Assembly: GCA_035628135.1 (NCBI GenBank)
Contig: DASPKM010000003.1
Coordinates: 1-20,710 of the forward strand
From: DASPKM01 sp035628135
GTDB taxonomy: Bacteria; Bacteroidota; Bacteroidia; Chitinophagales; Chitinophagaceae
Reading direction: 5' to 3'
Length of the DNA stretch: 20,710 nucleotides
In this document: positions 8,040 through 14,569 of the stretch, piece by piece
Numbering within the stretch: the first letter of the stretch is position 1
Layout: every line of letters starts with the position of its first letter
Program-made: the position numbers and the translations under genes
The notes under the pieces: generated by a model
Databases searched by the model: none
Told to the model about the DNA's origin: nothing
Seen by the model: the letters and a program-made list of their open reading frames with translations, nothing else

Positions 8040-8104
8040 TAATTATTAATTACTAATTATTACCAGCTCTTGACGGAATAATTAATAATCAATAATCAAT
8101 AATC
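8040..8104. repeat. two-arm heptad repeat array between argD and argF'
   Basis: Three units TAATTA(T/C) run from 8040 to 8060, followed by a unique centre of about 16 bases, then four units AATAAT(T/C/C/C) from 8077 to 8104. The right arm is roughly the reverse complement of the left. It occupies most of the 85-bp gap and abuts the argD stop codon (8107-8109). It has the same 7-base period and two-arm layout as the array on the other side of argF', but with a different unit order. Confidence 0.82.
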
Positions 8105-8106
8105 AT

Positions 8107-9285
8107 TTACTCCGCATTTGAAACCTCGGGCTCCCTTACCTGTTTCATTTCATCGATGGCTTCCTGCAATGCCTCTAAAAACTCATCTACCTGCTTTCTT
8201 GTAATGGCCAGCGATGGCAGCAGCCTGATGACATTGGGCTTTGACTCGCCCGTGAAAATGTTTTGCCTGAACAGTAGGTTTTGCCGAAGGTCTTTCAGCT
8301 CTTCGGGCACATCGAAGCCGATCATCAATCCGCGGCCGCGTACGTTGCTGATGCCTTCGATCTTTTTCAACCGGTTCATCAGGTAAGTGCCGCGCTGGCC
8401 CGCCTGTTGCACCAGGTTTTCGTGTTCCATTACTTCCAGCACCGCCAGTGCGGCGGCGCAGGCAAGATGGTTACCACCGAAAGTAGTTCCCAGCATGCCG
8501 TGCTTCGGTTGAAAGTGCGGGGCTATCAATATCCCCGCCACGGGAAATCCGTTGCCCATGCCCTTGGCCATGGTGTAAATATCGGCGTTCTCGCCTGCAT
8601 GGTCATGCGAAAAGAATTGCCCGGTTCTTCCAAACCCGCATTGCACGCTGTCTGCAATGTATACCGCGCCATACTGGTTGCACAGGCTGCGTATTTTTTT
8701 CAGGAAGTTGGCATCGGCTACCTGTATGCCTCCAACGCCCTGTATGCCTTCTACTATCACGGATGAAATTTCTTTTCCGTGCGCTGCAAAGCATTTCTCC
8801 AGCGCCGCTTCATCGTTAAAAGGAAGGAAAATGACATTGTCTGTTTCATTTACGGGCGCTACAATAGCAGGATTGTCCGTTGCCGCCACCGCCAGCGAGG
8901 TCCTTCCATGAAAGGATTTGCTGAAGGCAACGATCTTTTTGCGTTTGTTGTGGAAGGATGCCAGCTTCAGTGCATTTTCATTGGCTTCGGCGCCGCTGTT
9001 GCACAGGAACAATTGGTAGTCGTGCTTGCCGCTAAGCTTACCGAGCTTGTCGGCCAGTTCTTGTTGAATGGGAATGCGAATGGAATTGGAGTAAAAAGAA
9101 ATCTTGCGCATTTGCTCTTCAATTCGCCTGGTCCAATGGGGGTGTGCATGGCCGATGCTGATGACCGCGTGGCCCCCGTACATATCGAGGTATTGCACGC
9201 CGTTTTCGTCCCACACATAAGACCCCAGCGCCTTGGTGATGGTAATATCGCTGATAGGATATACGTCAAAAAGTTTCATGTCCAT
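8107..9285 (-). CDS. argD: N-acylornithine aminotransferase
   Basis: 392-residue class III PLP aminotransferase that converts N-acylglutamate semialdehyde to N-acylornithine using glutamate as amino donor. Seen: NSGAEANE (96-103, phosphate loop), SFHGRT (124-129), the PLP-ring aspartate Asp212 in ADSVQCGFGRTG, the Schiff-base lysine Lys241 in TMAKGMGNGFPVAG, and GTTFGGNHLAC near 266. The residue after Asp212 is Ser, where most family members have Glu (DEVQ); this is a mild oddity. Start ATG at 9285; a second ATG two codons later is possible. It lies 9 bp from the argC stop. The acyl group is predicted to be succinyl from the neighbouring carbamoyltransferase, not from this protein. Confidence 0.94.
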   Translation of the reverse strand: MDMKLFDVYPISDITITKALGSYVWDENGVQYLDMYGGHAVISIGHAHPHWTRRIEEQMRKISFYSNSIRIPIQQELADKLGKLSGKHDYQLFLCNSGAEANENALKLASFHNKRKKIVAFSKSFHGRTSLAVAATDNPAIVAPVNETDNVIFLPFNDEAALEKCFAAHGKEISSVIVEGIQGVGGIQVADANFLKKIRSLCNQYGAVYIADSVQCGFGRTGQFFSHDHAGENADIYTMAKGMGNGFPVAGILIAPHFQPKHGMLGTTFGGNHLACAAALAVLEVMEHENLVQQAGQRGTYLMNRLKKIEGISNVRGRGLMIGFDVPEELKDLRQNLLFRQNIFTGESKPNVIRLLPSLAITRKQVDEFLEALQEAIDEMKQVREPEVSNAE

Positions 9286-9294
9286 TTGTTTGGA

Positions 9295-10320
9295 TTAAAA
9301 AAAGTTTGCTTTAAGGTTCAGTCCCGCGCATTCATCCAGGCCGAATAACAGGTTCATGTTTTGAACGGCCTGGCCGCTGGCGCCTTTCAGCAGGTTGTCT
9401 ATTGCTGAATGTACTACCAGTTTGGTGCCTACTTTTTCCAATTGTATCACACATTTGTTAGTATTTACCACCTGCTTTAAAAAAATCGGTTCACGGCTTA
9501 CCCAGGTAAAGGGATGGTCCTGGTAATAGTCTTCGTACAGGTCTATAAGCTCTTGTTGCGGCATTTCGCAATCGATCTGGGAGCTGATAAAAATGCCACG
9601 GGTAAAATCGCCGCGCCAGGGAATGAAGTTCAATCCCATTTTGCCGTTGTTGCCTGCGGGCGATGAAGGAAAAGATGATTGCAACTGGTGTATGGATTCG
9701 TGTATCTCATTCACGTGCTGGTGCGAGAGGGTTTTGTAAGCCTGCACGTTATTGGCCCTCCAGCTAAAATGCGAAGTGGCGGTTAAGCTTTGGCCGGCCC
9801 CGGTAGAACCGGTAATGCCGGTGGTATACACATTTTCCACCAATCCCGCCTTGGCCAGCGGCAGCAATCCCAATTGAATGCCCGTGGCAAAGCAACCAGG
9901 GTTGGCGATGTTATACGCTGACCTTATTTTATTCCTGTTCAGTTCGGGCAGGCCATACACGAATTCCCTGCCCGCGGCGGATTCATTTTCGGCTACATCG
10001 GTTAATCCTCTAAGCCTGAAATCCTGCGAGAGGTCGATAACTTTTACGCTGTGCGCAATATCATTTTCAGCCAGGAATTTTTTTGCCTCACCGTGGCCTA
10101 CGCATAAGAACAGCACATCGATATCGTTATGCAGGTCGGCGGTAAAGCAAAGATTGGTATCGCCAATGAGGTCTGCATGCACATGGCTCAGGGGTTTTCC
10201 CGCACTGCTCTTGCTGTGCACGAAATCGATGGTTACATGGGGGTGATGGACCAGCAACCTGATCAGTTCGCCCCCGGTATAACCGGCGCCGCCCACGATG
10301 CCTGCCTTAATTTTTTGCAT
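9295..10320 (-). CDS. argC: N-acyl-gamma-glutamyl-phosphate reductase
   Basis: 341 residues. It reduces N-acylglutamyl phosphate to the semialdehyde with NADPH. The Rossmann motif GGAGYTGGELIRLL (10-23) and the catalytic cysteine Cys143 in NIANPGCFAT are clear; GITGSTGAGQSLT (168-180) and His200 in LSHQHVNEI complete the active-site region. Length is normal for the family. The ATG (10320-10318) lies inside the 3' end of argG with a 14-base overlap, so the two are probably translationally coupled. It is followed by argD after 9 bp. Confidence 0.95.
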   Translation of the reverse strand: MQKIKAGIVGGAGYTGGELIRLLVHHPHVTIDFVHSKSSAGKPLSHVHADLIGDTNLCFTADLHNDIDVLFLCVGHGEAKKFLAENDIAHSVKVIDLSQDFRLRGLTDVAENESAAGREFVYGLPELNRNKIRSAYNIANPGCFATGIQLGLLPLAKAGLVENVYTTGITGSTGAGQSLTATSHFSWRANNVQAYKTLSHQHVNEIHESIHQLQSSFPSSPAGNNGKMGLNFIPWRGDFTRGIFISSQIDCEMPQQELIDLYEDYYQDHPFTWVSREPIFLKQVVNTNKCVIQLEKVGTKLVVHSAIDNLLKGASGQAVQNMNLLFGLDECAGLNLKANFF

Positions 10321-11512
10321 TGGCGTCCGCTTTTACCTGGTGATAGATCATGGTTTGATTGCCGAAAATTTTACTGAAGCCGCGCACATCGTTGCCGCTC
10401 CATCCTGCATTCATTTCTCCGTATTTTCCAAACTTGCTGCTCATAAGATCATATGGCGATTCGATGCCGGTAACCTGGAAGCGGTAGGGCATCAGCTCCA
10501 CATACGCATCGCCTGTAACGTTGCGCTGGGTGGTTTCCAGGAAGGACTCTATATCACGCATCACGGGGTCCAGTATCTGTCCTTCATGCAACCAGTTGCC
10601 ATAAAATTGTGCCAATTGATCTTTCCAGTTCAGCTGCCATTTGGTGAGCACGTGCTTTTCCAGGGCGTGGTGCGCTTTGAGGATCACCATGGGCGCGGCC
10701 GCTTCAAAGCCTACGCGGCCCTTGATGCCGATAATGGTGTCGCCCACGTGTATGTCGCGGCCGATGCCATAAGGGCCGGCGATGGTTTGCAGGTATTGGA
10801 TGGCTTCCGAGGGATGATCGAATTTTTTATCGTTGATCTTTTTAAGCTCGCCTTTTTCAAAATGCAGCCTTACTTCCTCGCTCCCCGATTTTGATACCTG
10901 CGTGGGCCAGGCTTCTTCCGGCAGCATGCCTTTGGAATGAAGTGTTTCCTTACCGCCCACGCTGGTACCCCATAATCCCTTGTTGATGGAATACATGGCC
11001 TTTTCAAAATTCATGTCAACGCCCTTTGATTTCAGGTATGCAATTTCTTCTTCGCGGCTGAGCTTCAGGTCGCGGATGGGCGTAATAATTTCCACGCCCG
11101 GGATCATGATGTGAAAGATCATGTCGAACCGCACCTGGTCGTTGCCTGCGCCGGTGCTGCCATGCGCCACCGCATCGGCGTTCAGGTCTTTAACATGGTC
11201 TGCAATGTGCAATGCCTGGCTTAGCCTTTCTGCGCTTACGCTTAAAGGATAGGTGTTGTTCTTGAGCACATTGCCATAAATAAGGTATTTGATGATGCTG
11301 TCGTAATAGCTGCGAACGGCGTTTACCACGGTGTGCGATTGTACGCCCAGCTTGTAAGCATGCTCTTCTATGCGCAGCAACTCATCGTCGGTAAAACCGC
11401 CAGTGTTCACGATAATGCTGTGCACTTCGTATCCCTGTTCTTCGGACAGGTATTTAACGCAGTAAGAAGTATCGAGTCCACCGCTGAAGCCCAGCACTAC
11501 TTTTTTGCTCAT
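10307..11512 (-). CDS. argG: argininosuccinate synthase
   Basis: 401 residues. It joins citrulline and aspartate with ATP to give argininosuccinate in the cytoplasm. The ATP-pyrophosphatase P-loop SGGLDTS (10-16) and the citrulline/aspartate-binding stretch AHGSTGAGNDQVRFD (116-130) are present, as is TPIRDLKLSREEEIAYLK near 165-182. It is second in the operon, 12 bp after the acyltransferase, and overlaps argC by 14 bases. Placing argG near the start and argH at the end of the operon means the late steps flank the acyl-intermediate steps. Confidence 0.97.
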   Translation of the reverse strand: MSKKVVLGFSGGLDTSYCVKYLSEEQGYEVHSIIVNTGGFTDDELLRIEEHAYKLGVQSHTVVNAVRSYYDSIIKYLIYGNVLKNNTYPLSVSAERLSQALHIADHVKDLNADAVAHGSTGAGNDQVRFDMIFHIMIPGVEIITPIRDLKLSREEEIAYLKSKGVDMNFEKAMYSINKGLWGTSVGGKETLHSKGMLPEEAWPTQVSKSGSEEVRLHFEKGELKKINDKKFDHPSEAIQYLQTIAGPYGIGRDIHVGDTIIGIKGRVGFEAAAPMVILKAHHALEKHVLTKWQLNWKDQLAQFYGNWLHEGQILDPVMRDIESFLETTQRNVTGDAYVELMPYRFQVTGIESPYDLMSSKFGKYGEMNAGWSGNDVRGFSKIFGNQTMIYHQVKADANAKN

Positions 11513-11524
11513 TGTTTGAAATTG

Positions 11525-12253
11525 TTACAGGTTGTAAAAGAAGTGAAGAATGGATTTTAGCTTCGGGCCTTTCGATTGCGTAGGCTCCTTTTCTTTTTCT
11601 TTCTCCTTAGGCTTCACCAATACATTGAGCAGGCGTTGCTTGATGCGCAACAGCCTTTCCAGCACCTTCGATTTCTTTTCAAAGAATTCTTTCGTTTCCT
11701 CGGGTTCGTAGTGGTCCTTGGGATCGTACAGCATGCCGGTGCACAGGCAGTTCTTGCGCTCTTTGCTCATGAGGATATCATAGTTCACGCAGCTTTTGCA
11801 ACCTGCCCAGAAAGCTTCGTCCTGTGTGAGCTCCGAATAAGTAACTGGCTCGTATCCCAGCTCGCTGTTGATCTTCATAACGGCGAGGCCTGTGGTGAGT
11901 CCGAAGATCTTTGCTTCGGGGAACTTCTGGCGGCTCAGCTCGAATATTTTTTTCTTGATGGCGCGTGCAAGCCCGCTTTTGCGGAAAGCAGGCGCTACTA
12001 TGAGACCGGAGTTGGCAACGTATTCGCCGTGGCTCCAGGTTTCGATATAACAGAACCCTGCCCAGATGCCGTCGGGGCTGAAAGCGATAACCGCCTTGCC
12101 TTCGCGGATCTTTTCCTGGATATATTCAGGGCTTCTTTTGGCGATGCCGGTGCCGCGGGCCTGTGCTGAGGAGGCCATTTCGTCGCAAATGATCTGCGCG
12201 AAGCTAAGGTGCGATTGGTCTGCTACCTGTATTTTGAAATCTGTTGCTTGCAT
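11525..12253 (-). CDS. GNAT-family acyltransferase, probable N-acylglutamate synthase
   Basis: 242 residues, first gene of the arginine operon. Residues 5-165 fit a GNAT fold: the acyl-CoA loop appears as APAFRKSGLARAIKKKI (87-103; Arg91-x-x-Gly94) and a Gly-Tyr motif as INSELGYEP (128-136). No E. coli-type ArgA or ArgJ is present, and all other arginine steps are encoded here, so it most likely acylates glutamate (with succinyl- or acetyl-CoA) to start the pathway. From memory, a homologue in Bacteroides was linked to arginine synthesis by mutant fitness data. Cysteines 152, 155, 169 and 171 form C-x2-C-x13-C-x-C, a possible metal site not typical of GNAT enzymes. The C-terminus (residues 190-235) is highly charged and Lys/Glu-rich. 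Any arginine feedback would logically act here. Confidence 0.78.
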   Translation of the reverse strand: MQATDFKIQVADQSHLSFAQIICDEMASSAQARGTGIAKRSPEYIQEKIREGKAVIAFSPDGIWAGFCYIETWSHGEYVANSGLIVAPAFRKSGLARAIKKKIFELSRQKFPEAKIFGLTTGLAVMKINSELGYEPVTYSELTQDEAFWAGCKSCVNYDILMSKERKNCLCTGMLYDPKDHYEPEETKEFFEKKSKVLERLLRIKQRLLNVLVKPKEKEKEKEPTQSKGPKLKSILHFFYNL

Positions 12254-12309
12254 TTTTAATCACGCTATGAGGTGAAGATTACAATGGCCATGCCACTGTG
12301 AGAATACAC

Positions 12310-12526
12310 GAATCCCCGGACAGGGGCTTCATAGTTCCGTGTAGTTGGATACTATGGTAGGGGGGTATCAACGTCGCACCCAAAAGGGAATGGGGCGGAA
12401 AGGAAAAATCCCGAACACGTTCGGAACAAAAACCCAACGCCGGTATACCGCGGGGGACGCGGTAAGAGCGATTGATATGGTCAGGTTTTTTGACATCTTG
12501 TGTAAGATGAGCTTTTTGGTAAAAAG
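12310..12526 (-). promoter_or_regulatory. structured region upstream of the arginine operon
   Basis: Five inverted repeats lie within about 220 bases. They are 12310-12317/12323-12330 (7 of 8 bp), the near-palindrome CCGAACACGTTCGG (12411-12424), TACCGCG (12446-12452) with CGCGGTA (12458-12464), CATCTT (12494-12499) with AAGATG (12504-12509), and CTTTTT (12512-12517) with AAAAAG (12521-12526). Some may form a leader RNA of the operon and others may be operators. I find no exact TAnnTTTG promoter and no E. coli-like ARG box on the minus strand here. Confidence 0.4.
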
Positions 12527-12559
12527 TTTAACGGTACAAAAAAAACCTTTTTTTCTGAT

Positions 12560-12793
12560 TTAAGGCCGATTTATTTTGAAAATTAACAGTGAGGCAGGAT
12601 AGGAGGTGAAAGGAGGAAAAAGCGGTGAAGGAATCAAGGTGGGGACAATGGTTGGAACGAGCAGGTGCATAGGAACTTTTCTGGTAAGAAGATGGAGCTG
12701 TGTAACGGTTGTTGACTTTGTTTGAGTATGGTATACTTGGCCGAACGCAACTGAACAAAAGACGTAGGATAAACCAAGGATTAATGCGGCCAT
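12560..12793 (-). CDS. doubtful small exported protein or gene remnant
   Basis: A 77-residue frame starting MAALILGLSYVFCSVAFGQ, which resembles a signal peptide cleaved after Gly-Gln, followed by a Thr-, Pro- and hydrophobic-rich tail with no known motif. The tail does not look like a folded domain, and a second frame in the same stretch is also open (12797-12528), so a frameshifted remnant is possible. Not recognised; listed because the signal-like start is distinct and nothing else explains the stretch. Confidence 0.15.
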   Translation of the reverse strand: MAALILGLSYVFCSVAFGQVYHTQTKSTTVTQLHLLTRKVPMHLLVPTIVPTLIPSPLFPPFTSYPASLLIFKINRP

Positions 12794-12820
12794 ACATGGA
12801 TAATTGGCCCCGTCGTGCAT

Positions 12821-12868
12821 TGACCTGATGACTTATTGACTCATTGACTGACGACCGAGCGACTCACT
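12821..12868. repeat. octad (8-base) tandem repeat overlapping the hydrolase 3' end
   Basis: Units TGACCTGA, TGACTTAT, TGACTCAT and TGACTGAC follow each other from 12821 to 12852, with two degenerate units (GACCGAGC, GACTCACT) to 12868. The stop codon of the alpha/beta hydrolase (12833-12835) lies in the second unit, so the last ten or so residues of that protein are encoded by the repeat. Confidence 0.75.
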
Positions 12869-13708
12869 TACCTTGAGCAACACATCCCTGATGATCTGTG
12901 GGTGAGAGCGGCGCAGCAAATGGCCTCCGCCTTCTATGAGTATGAATTCTGCCTGCTTGCCCTGCAATTGGCGCCTTGCAAAGTCGAGGTTGGCGGGCGG
13001 CACAATTTGGTCGGCAGTGCCCTGCAATACGGTCACCGGTATGTTGAGCCTCGACCAGTCTGCCATGAGTTTGCGCAGTTCCTGCGCGTGGGAAAATTTT
13101 TCATCGGTAGCGGTATTGATGAACCGGGGCATCGACAATCTTACAAATAGTCCTTTGGAGTAACGATGGAACCACCAGAACTTTTCATTGTCGGGATCCA
13201 GCGCTCCCGCCACCAGCACCAGGTGCGCGAACTCCTGCGGATATTCCACGGCTATTTTCAGGGCAATGGGCGCTCCATATGAATTGCCATACACTACGCC
13301 TTTTTTGCCTGACTTGTTCAGTTGCATGGCCTCGTGAATGGCTATGGCCTGCAGCTCGATGGAAGTAAGCGCTCGCCTTCTGTTCCTGAACTTCGATTTA
13401 TTATAACCCGGCCGGTCAACCGCAATGATATGATAGCGCTTTTGCAACTCGGGATCGTCCACCAGGCTGATGTTGCTGAACCATCCTCCCGGGGCGCCGT
13501 GTATCAATAACAGTGGAGGAAGCGTATCGGAGCCGATGGACGCGCAAAACAGTTTGACCGAGTCGTTTTTTATGGTAGTAAATACCGGCCTTGCTGGTTT
13601 GTTGGCATAGTGCTGGTCAATTTCTTTATCGGTCATTATCCAACGCGTAAAGCAACCCTGGCAGCAGAGCGCAACAAGCAGCAGTGTTGTGTAAAACCGG
13701 GAACGCAT
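12833..13708 (-). CDS. exported alpha/beta hydrolase (possible lipoprotein)
   Basis: 291-residue hydrolase. The start is ATG 13708: it begins a basic-hydrophobic export signal (MRSRFYTTLLLVALCCQGC). The upstream in-frame ATG at 13795 would add 29 residues that are simply a translation of an intergenic repeat. Cys15, Cys16 or Cys19 could be a lipid-attachment site, but none has an ideal lipobox. Catalytic elements are complete: oxyanion motif HGAPGG (70-75), nucleophile Ser143 in YGNSYGAP, Asp233 in GTADQIVPP and His263 in EGGGHLLRRSHP. The substrate cannot be told; family relatives include esterases, peptidases and haloperoxidase-like enzymes. The C-terminal tail is encoded within an octad repeat. 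It lies downstream of the GGGPS gene in the same direction, separated by a heptad array. Confidence 0.88.
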   Translation of the reverse strand: MRSRFYTTLLLVALCCQGCFTRWIMTDKEIDQHYANKPARPVFTTIKNDSVKLFCASIGSDTLPPLLLIHGAPGGWFSNISLVDDPELQKRYHIIAVDRPGYNKSKFRNRRRALTSIELQAIAIHEAMQLNKSGKKGVVYGNSYGAPIALKIAVEYPQEFAHLVLVAGALDPDNEKFWWFHRYSKGLFVRLSMPRFINTATDEKFSHAQELRKLMADWSRLNIPVTVLQGTADQIVPPANLDFARRQLQGKQAEFILIEGGGHLLRRSHPQIIRDVLLKVSESLGRQSMSQ

Positions 13709-13717
13709 TCGGATAAT

Positions 13718-13814
13718 GTTGGAGGTTGGTGTTGGGAAGTTGGAAGTTTGAGGTTTGATATTCGTTGGTTCAAAGTTGGTGCCAACAACCTTCAACTTTC
13801 CAACGTCAACTTAG
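13718..13814. repeat. two-arm heptad repeat array between the GGGPS and hydrolase genes
   Basis: Left arm, 13718-13759: six 7-base units, GTTGGAG, GTTGGTG, TTGGGAA, GTTGGAA, GTTTGAG and GTTTGAT. Right arm, 13787-13814: AACCTTC, AACTTTC, CAACGTC and AACTTAG, which read as related GTTGAAG/GTTGGAA-type units on the other strand. The centre contains GTTGGTGCCAAC (13775-13786), a near-palindrome. The array fills the whole intergenic gap and includes the GGGPS stop codon (13811-13813). Confidence 0.8.
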
Positions 13815-14569
13815 AATGATGTAACCCTGATGGAGTGAATGGCCGCCGCCATTTCCGTGATGAGCGAAGGGTCTTTTTCAATGGCATTGCCCACTACAAT
13901 TACGTCGGCGCCCGCCTTGCAGTTGCGGTATGCCTTTTCGGGATCGGTGATGCCGCCGCCTACCACCAGCGGTACCGATACGCTTTGGGATACCTGGCGG
14001 ATCATGTTTTCGGTAATGGGCTTTTTGGCGCCGCTACCGGCGTCCATATAAATGAGCTTCATGCCCAGCATTTCGCCGGCCATGGCGGTGCACATGGCAA
14101 TTTCATTTTTGTCGGCGGGCAAGGGCGTGGCATTGCTGATGTAAGAAACGGTTGTGGGCGCGCCTCCATCAACCACCATATAACCGGTGGAAATAATCTC
14201 CAGCCCGCTTTGCTTTACAATGGGCGCCGATATCACGTGCTGGCCTATCAACAACTCGGGATTGCGGCCGGAAATCATGGAAAGATAGAGCAGCGCATCG
14301 GCATAGCGGGAAACCTGCAGGGGACTGCCGGGGAACAGGATCACAGGAATGTTGCATTCGCGCTTGAACTGCTGCACCACTTCGTCCAGGTGGTCGGTAA
14401 TGAGTAGGCTGCCACCTACCAGCAGGAAGTCTACTTTCGCAGCGGTGGTGAGCTGGCTTAACTCCGTTATCAAGCCAGGGTTGACCTTATCGGGGTCAAC
14501 GAGTACGGCAAACGATTTTTGTCCATTGGCCTTCCTGTCTGTTAGCGATTTGTAAACCCTGTTCTGCAT
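13811..14569 (-). CDS. geranylgeranylglyceryl phosphate synthase family protein (PcrB/GGGPS)
   Basis: 252-residue TIM-barrel prenyltransferase. Family motifs run in order: AVLVDPDK with the Mg-binding Asp25 (21-28), LLVGGSLL (49-56), ILFPGSP (77-83), LEIISTGYMVVDGG (123-136), YMDAGSGA (174-181), VVGGGI (202-207) and VVGNAIE (225-231). GGGPS joins geranylgeranyl diphosphate to sn-glycerol-1-phosphate, the first ether bond of archaeal lipids; bacterial PcrB prefers heptaprenyl diphosphate. Its length and the YMVVDGG form fit group II, which is known from Bacteroidota and, as I recall, includes a studied Chitinophaga pinensis enzyme. Its product in these bacteria is not settled. Start ATG 14569. 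It is divergent from nrdJ with about 400 bp between them and precedes the hydrolase in the same direction. Confidence 0.9.
   Translation of the reverse strand: MQNRVYKSLTDRKANGQKSFAVLVDPDKVNPGLITELSQLTTAAKVDFLLVGGSLLITDHLDEVVQQFKRECNIPVILFPGSPLQVSRYADALLYLSMISGRNPELLIGQHVISAPIVKQSGLEIISTGYMVVDGGAPTTVSYISNATPLPADKNEIAMCTAMAGEMLGMKLIYMDAGSGAKKPITENMIRQVSQSVSVPLVVGGGITDPEKAYRNCKAGADVIVVGNAIEKDPSLITEMAAAIHSIRVTSF

Larger units (their letters stand above)
12254..12832. other. 579-bp gene-poor gap upstream of the arginine operon
   Basis: The half next to the operon (12254-12555) holds the inverted repeats listed separately and an A8-CC-T7 tract at 12538-12554. The other half (12555-12820) has no well-supported gene. 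One minus-strand frame (12820 to 12560, or from ATG 12793) begins with a signal-peptide-like stretch ending in SVAFGQ, but the rest is Thr/Pro-rich without recognisable domains; it may be a decayed exported protein or chance. The edge at 12821 onward is an octad repeat. Confidence 0.5.

Noticed and set aside
6977..8104. Tandem repeats as a CRISPR array
   Set aside because: Units are 7 bases without spacers; no cas genes.
8779..9348. 189-residue plus-strand frame opposite argD
   Set aside because: Antisense shadow; crosses the argD/argC junction without any motif of its own.
10298..10894. 198-residue plus-strand open frame opposite argG/argC
   Set aside because: Fully antisense to two well-conserved arg genes; composition is that of a shadow frame.
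12279..12332. 17-codon frame just before the acyltransferase, as an arginine leader peptide
   Set aside because: It contains no arginine codon and no terminator-like alternative stem with a T tract follows.
12345..12563. 72-residue plus-strand frame upstream of the arg operon
   Set aside because: No signal, domain or plausible composition; overlaps inverted repeats.
13709..13795. 29-residue N-terminal extension of the alpha/beta hydrolase
   Set aside because: It is a translation of the heptad array; the ATG at 13708 begins a proper signal peptide.
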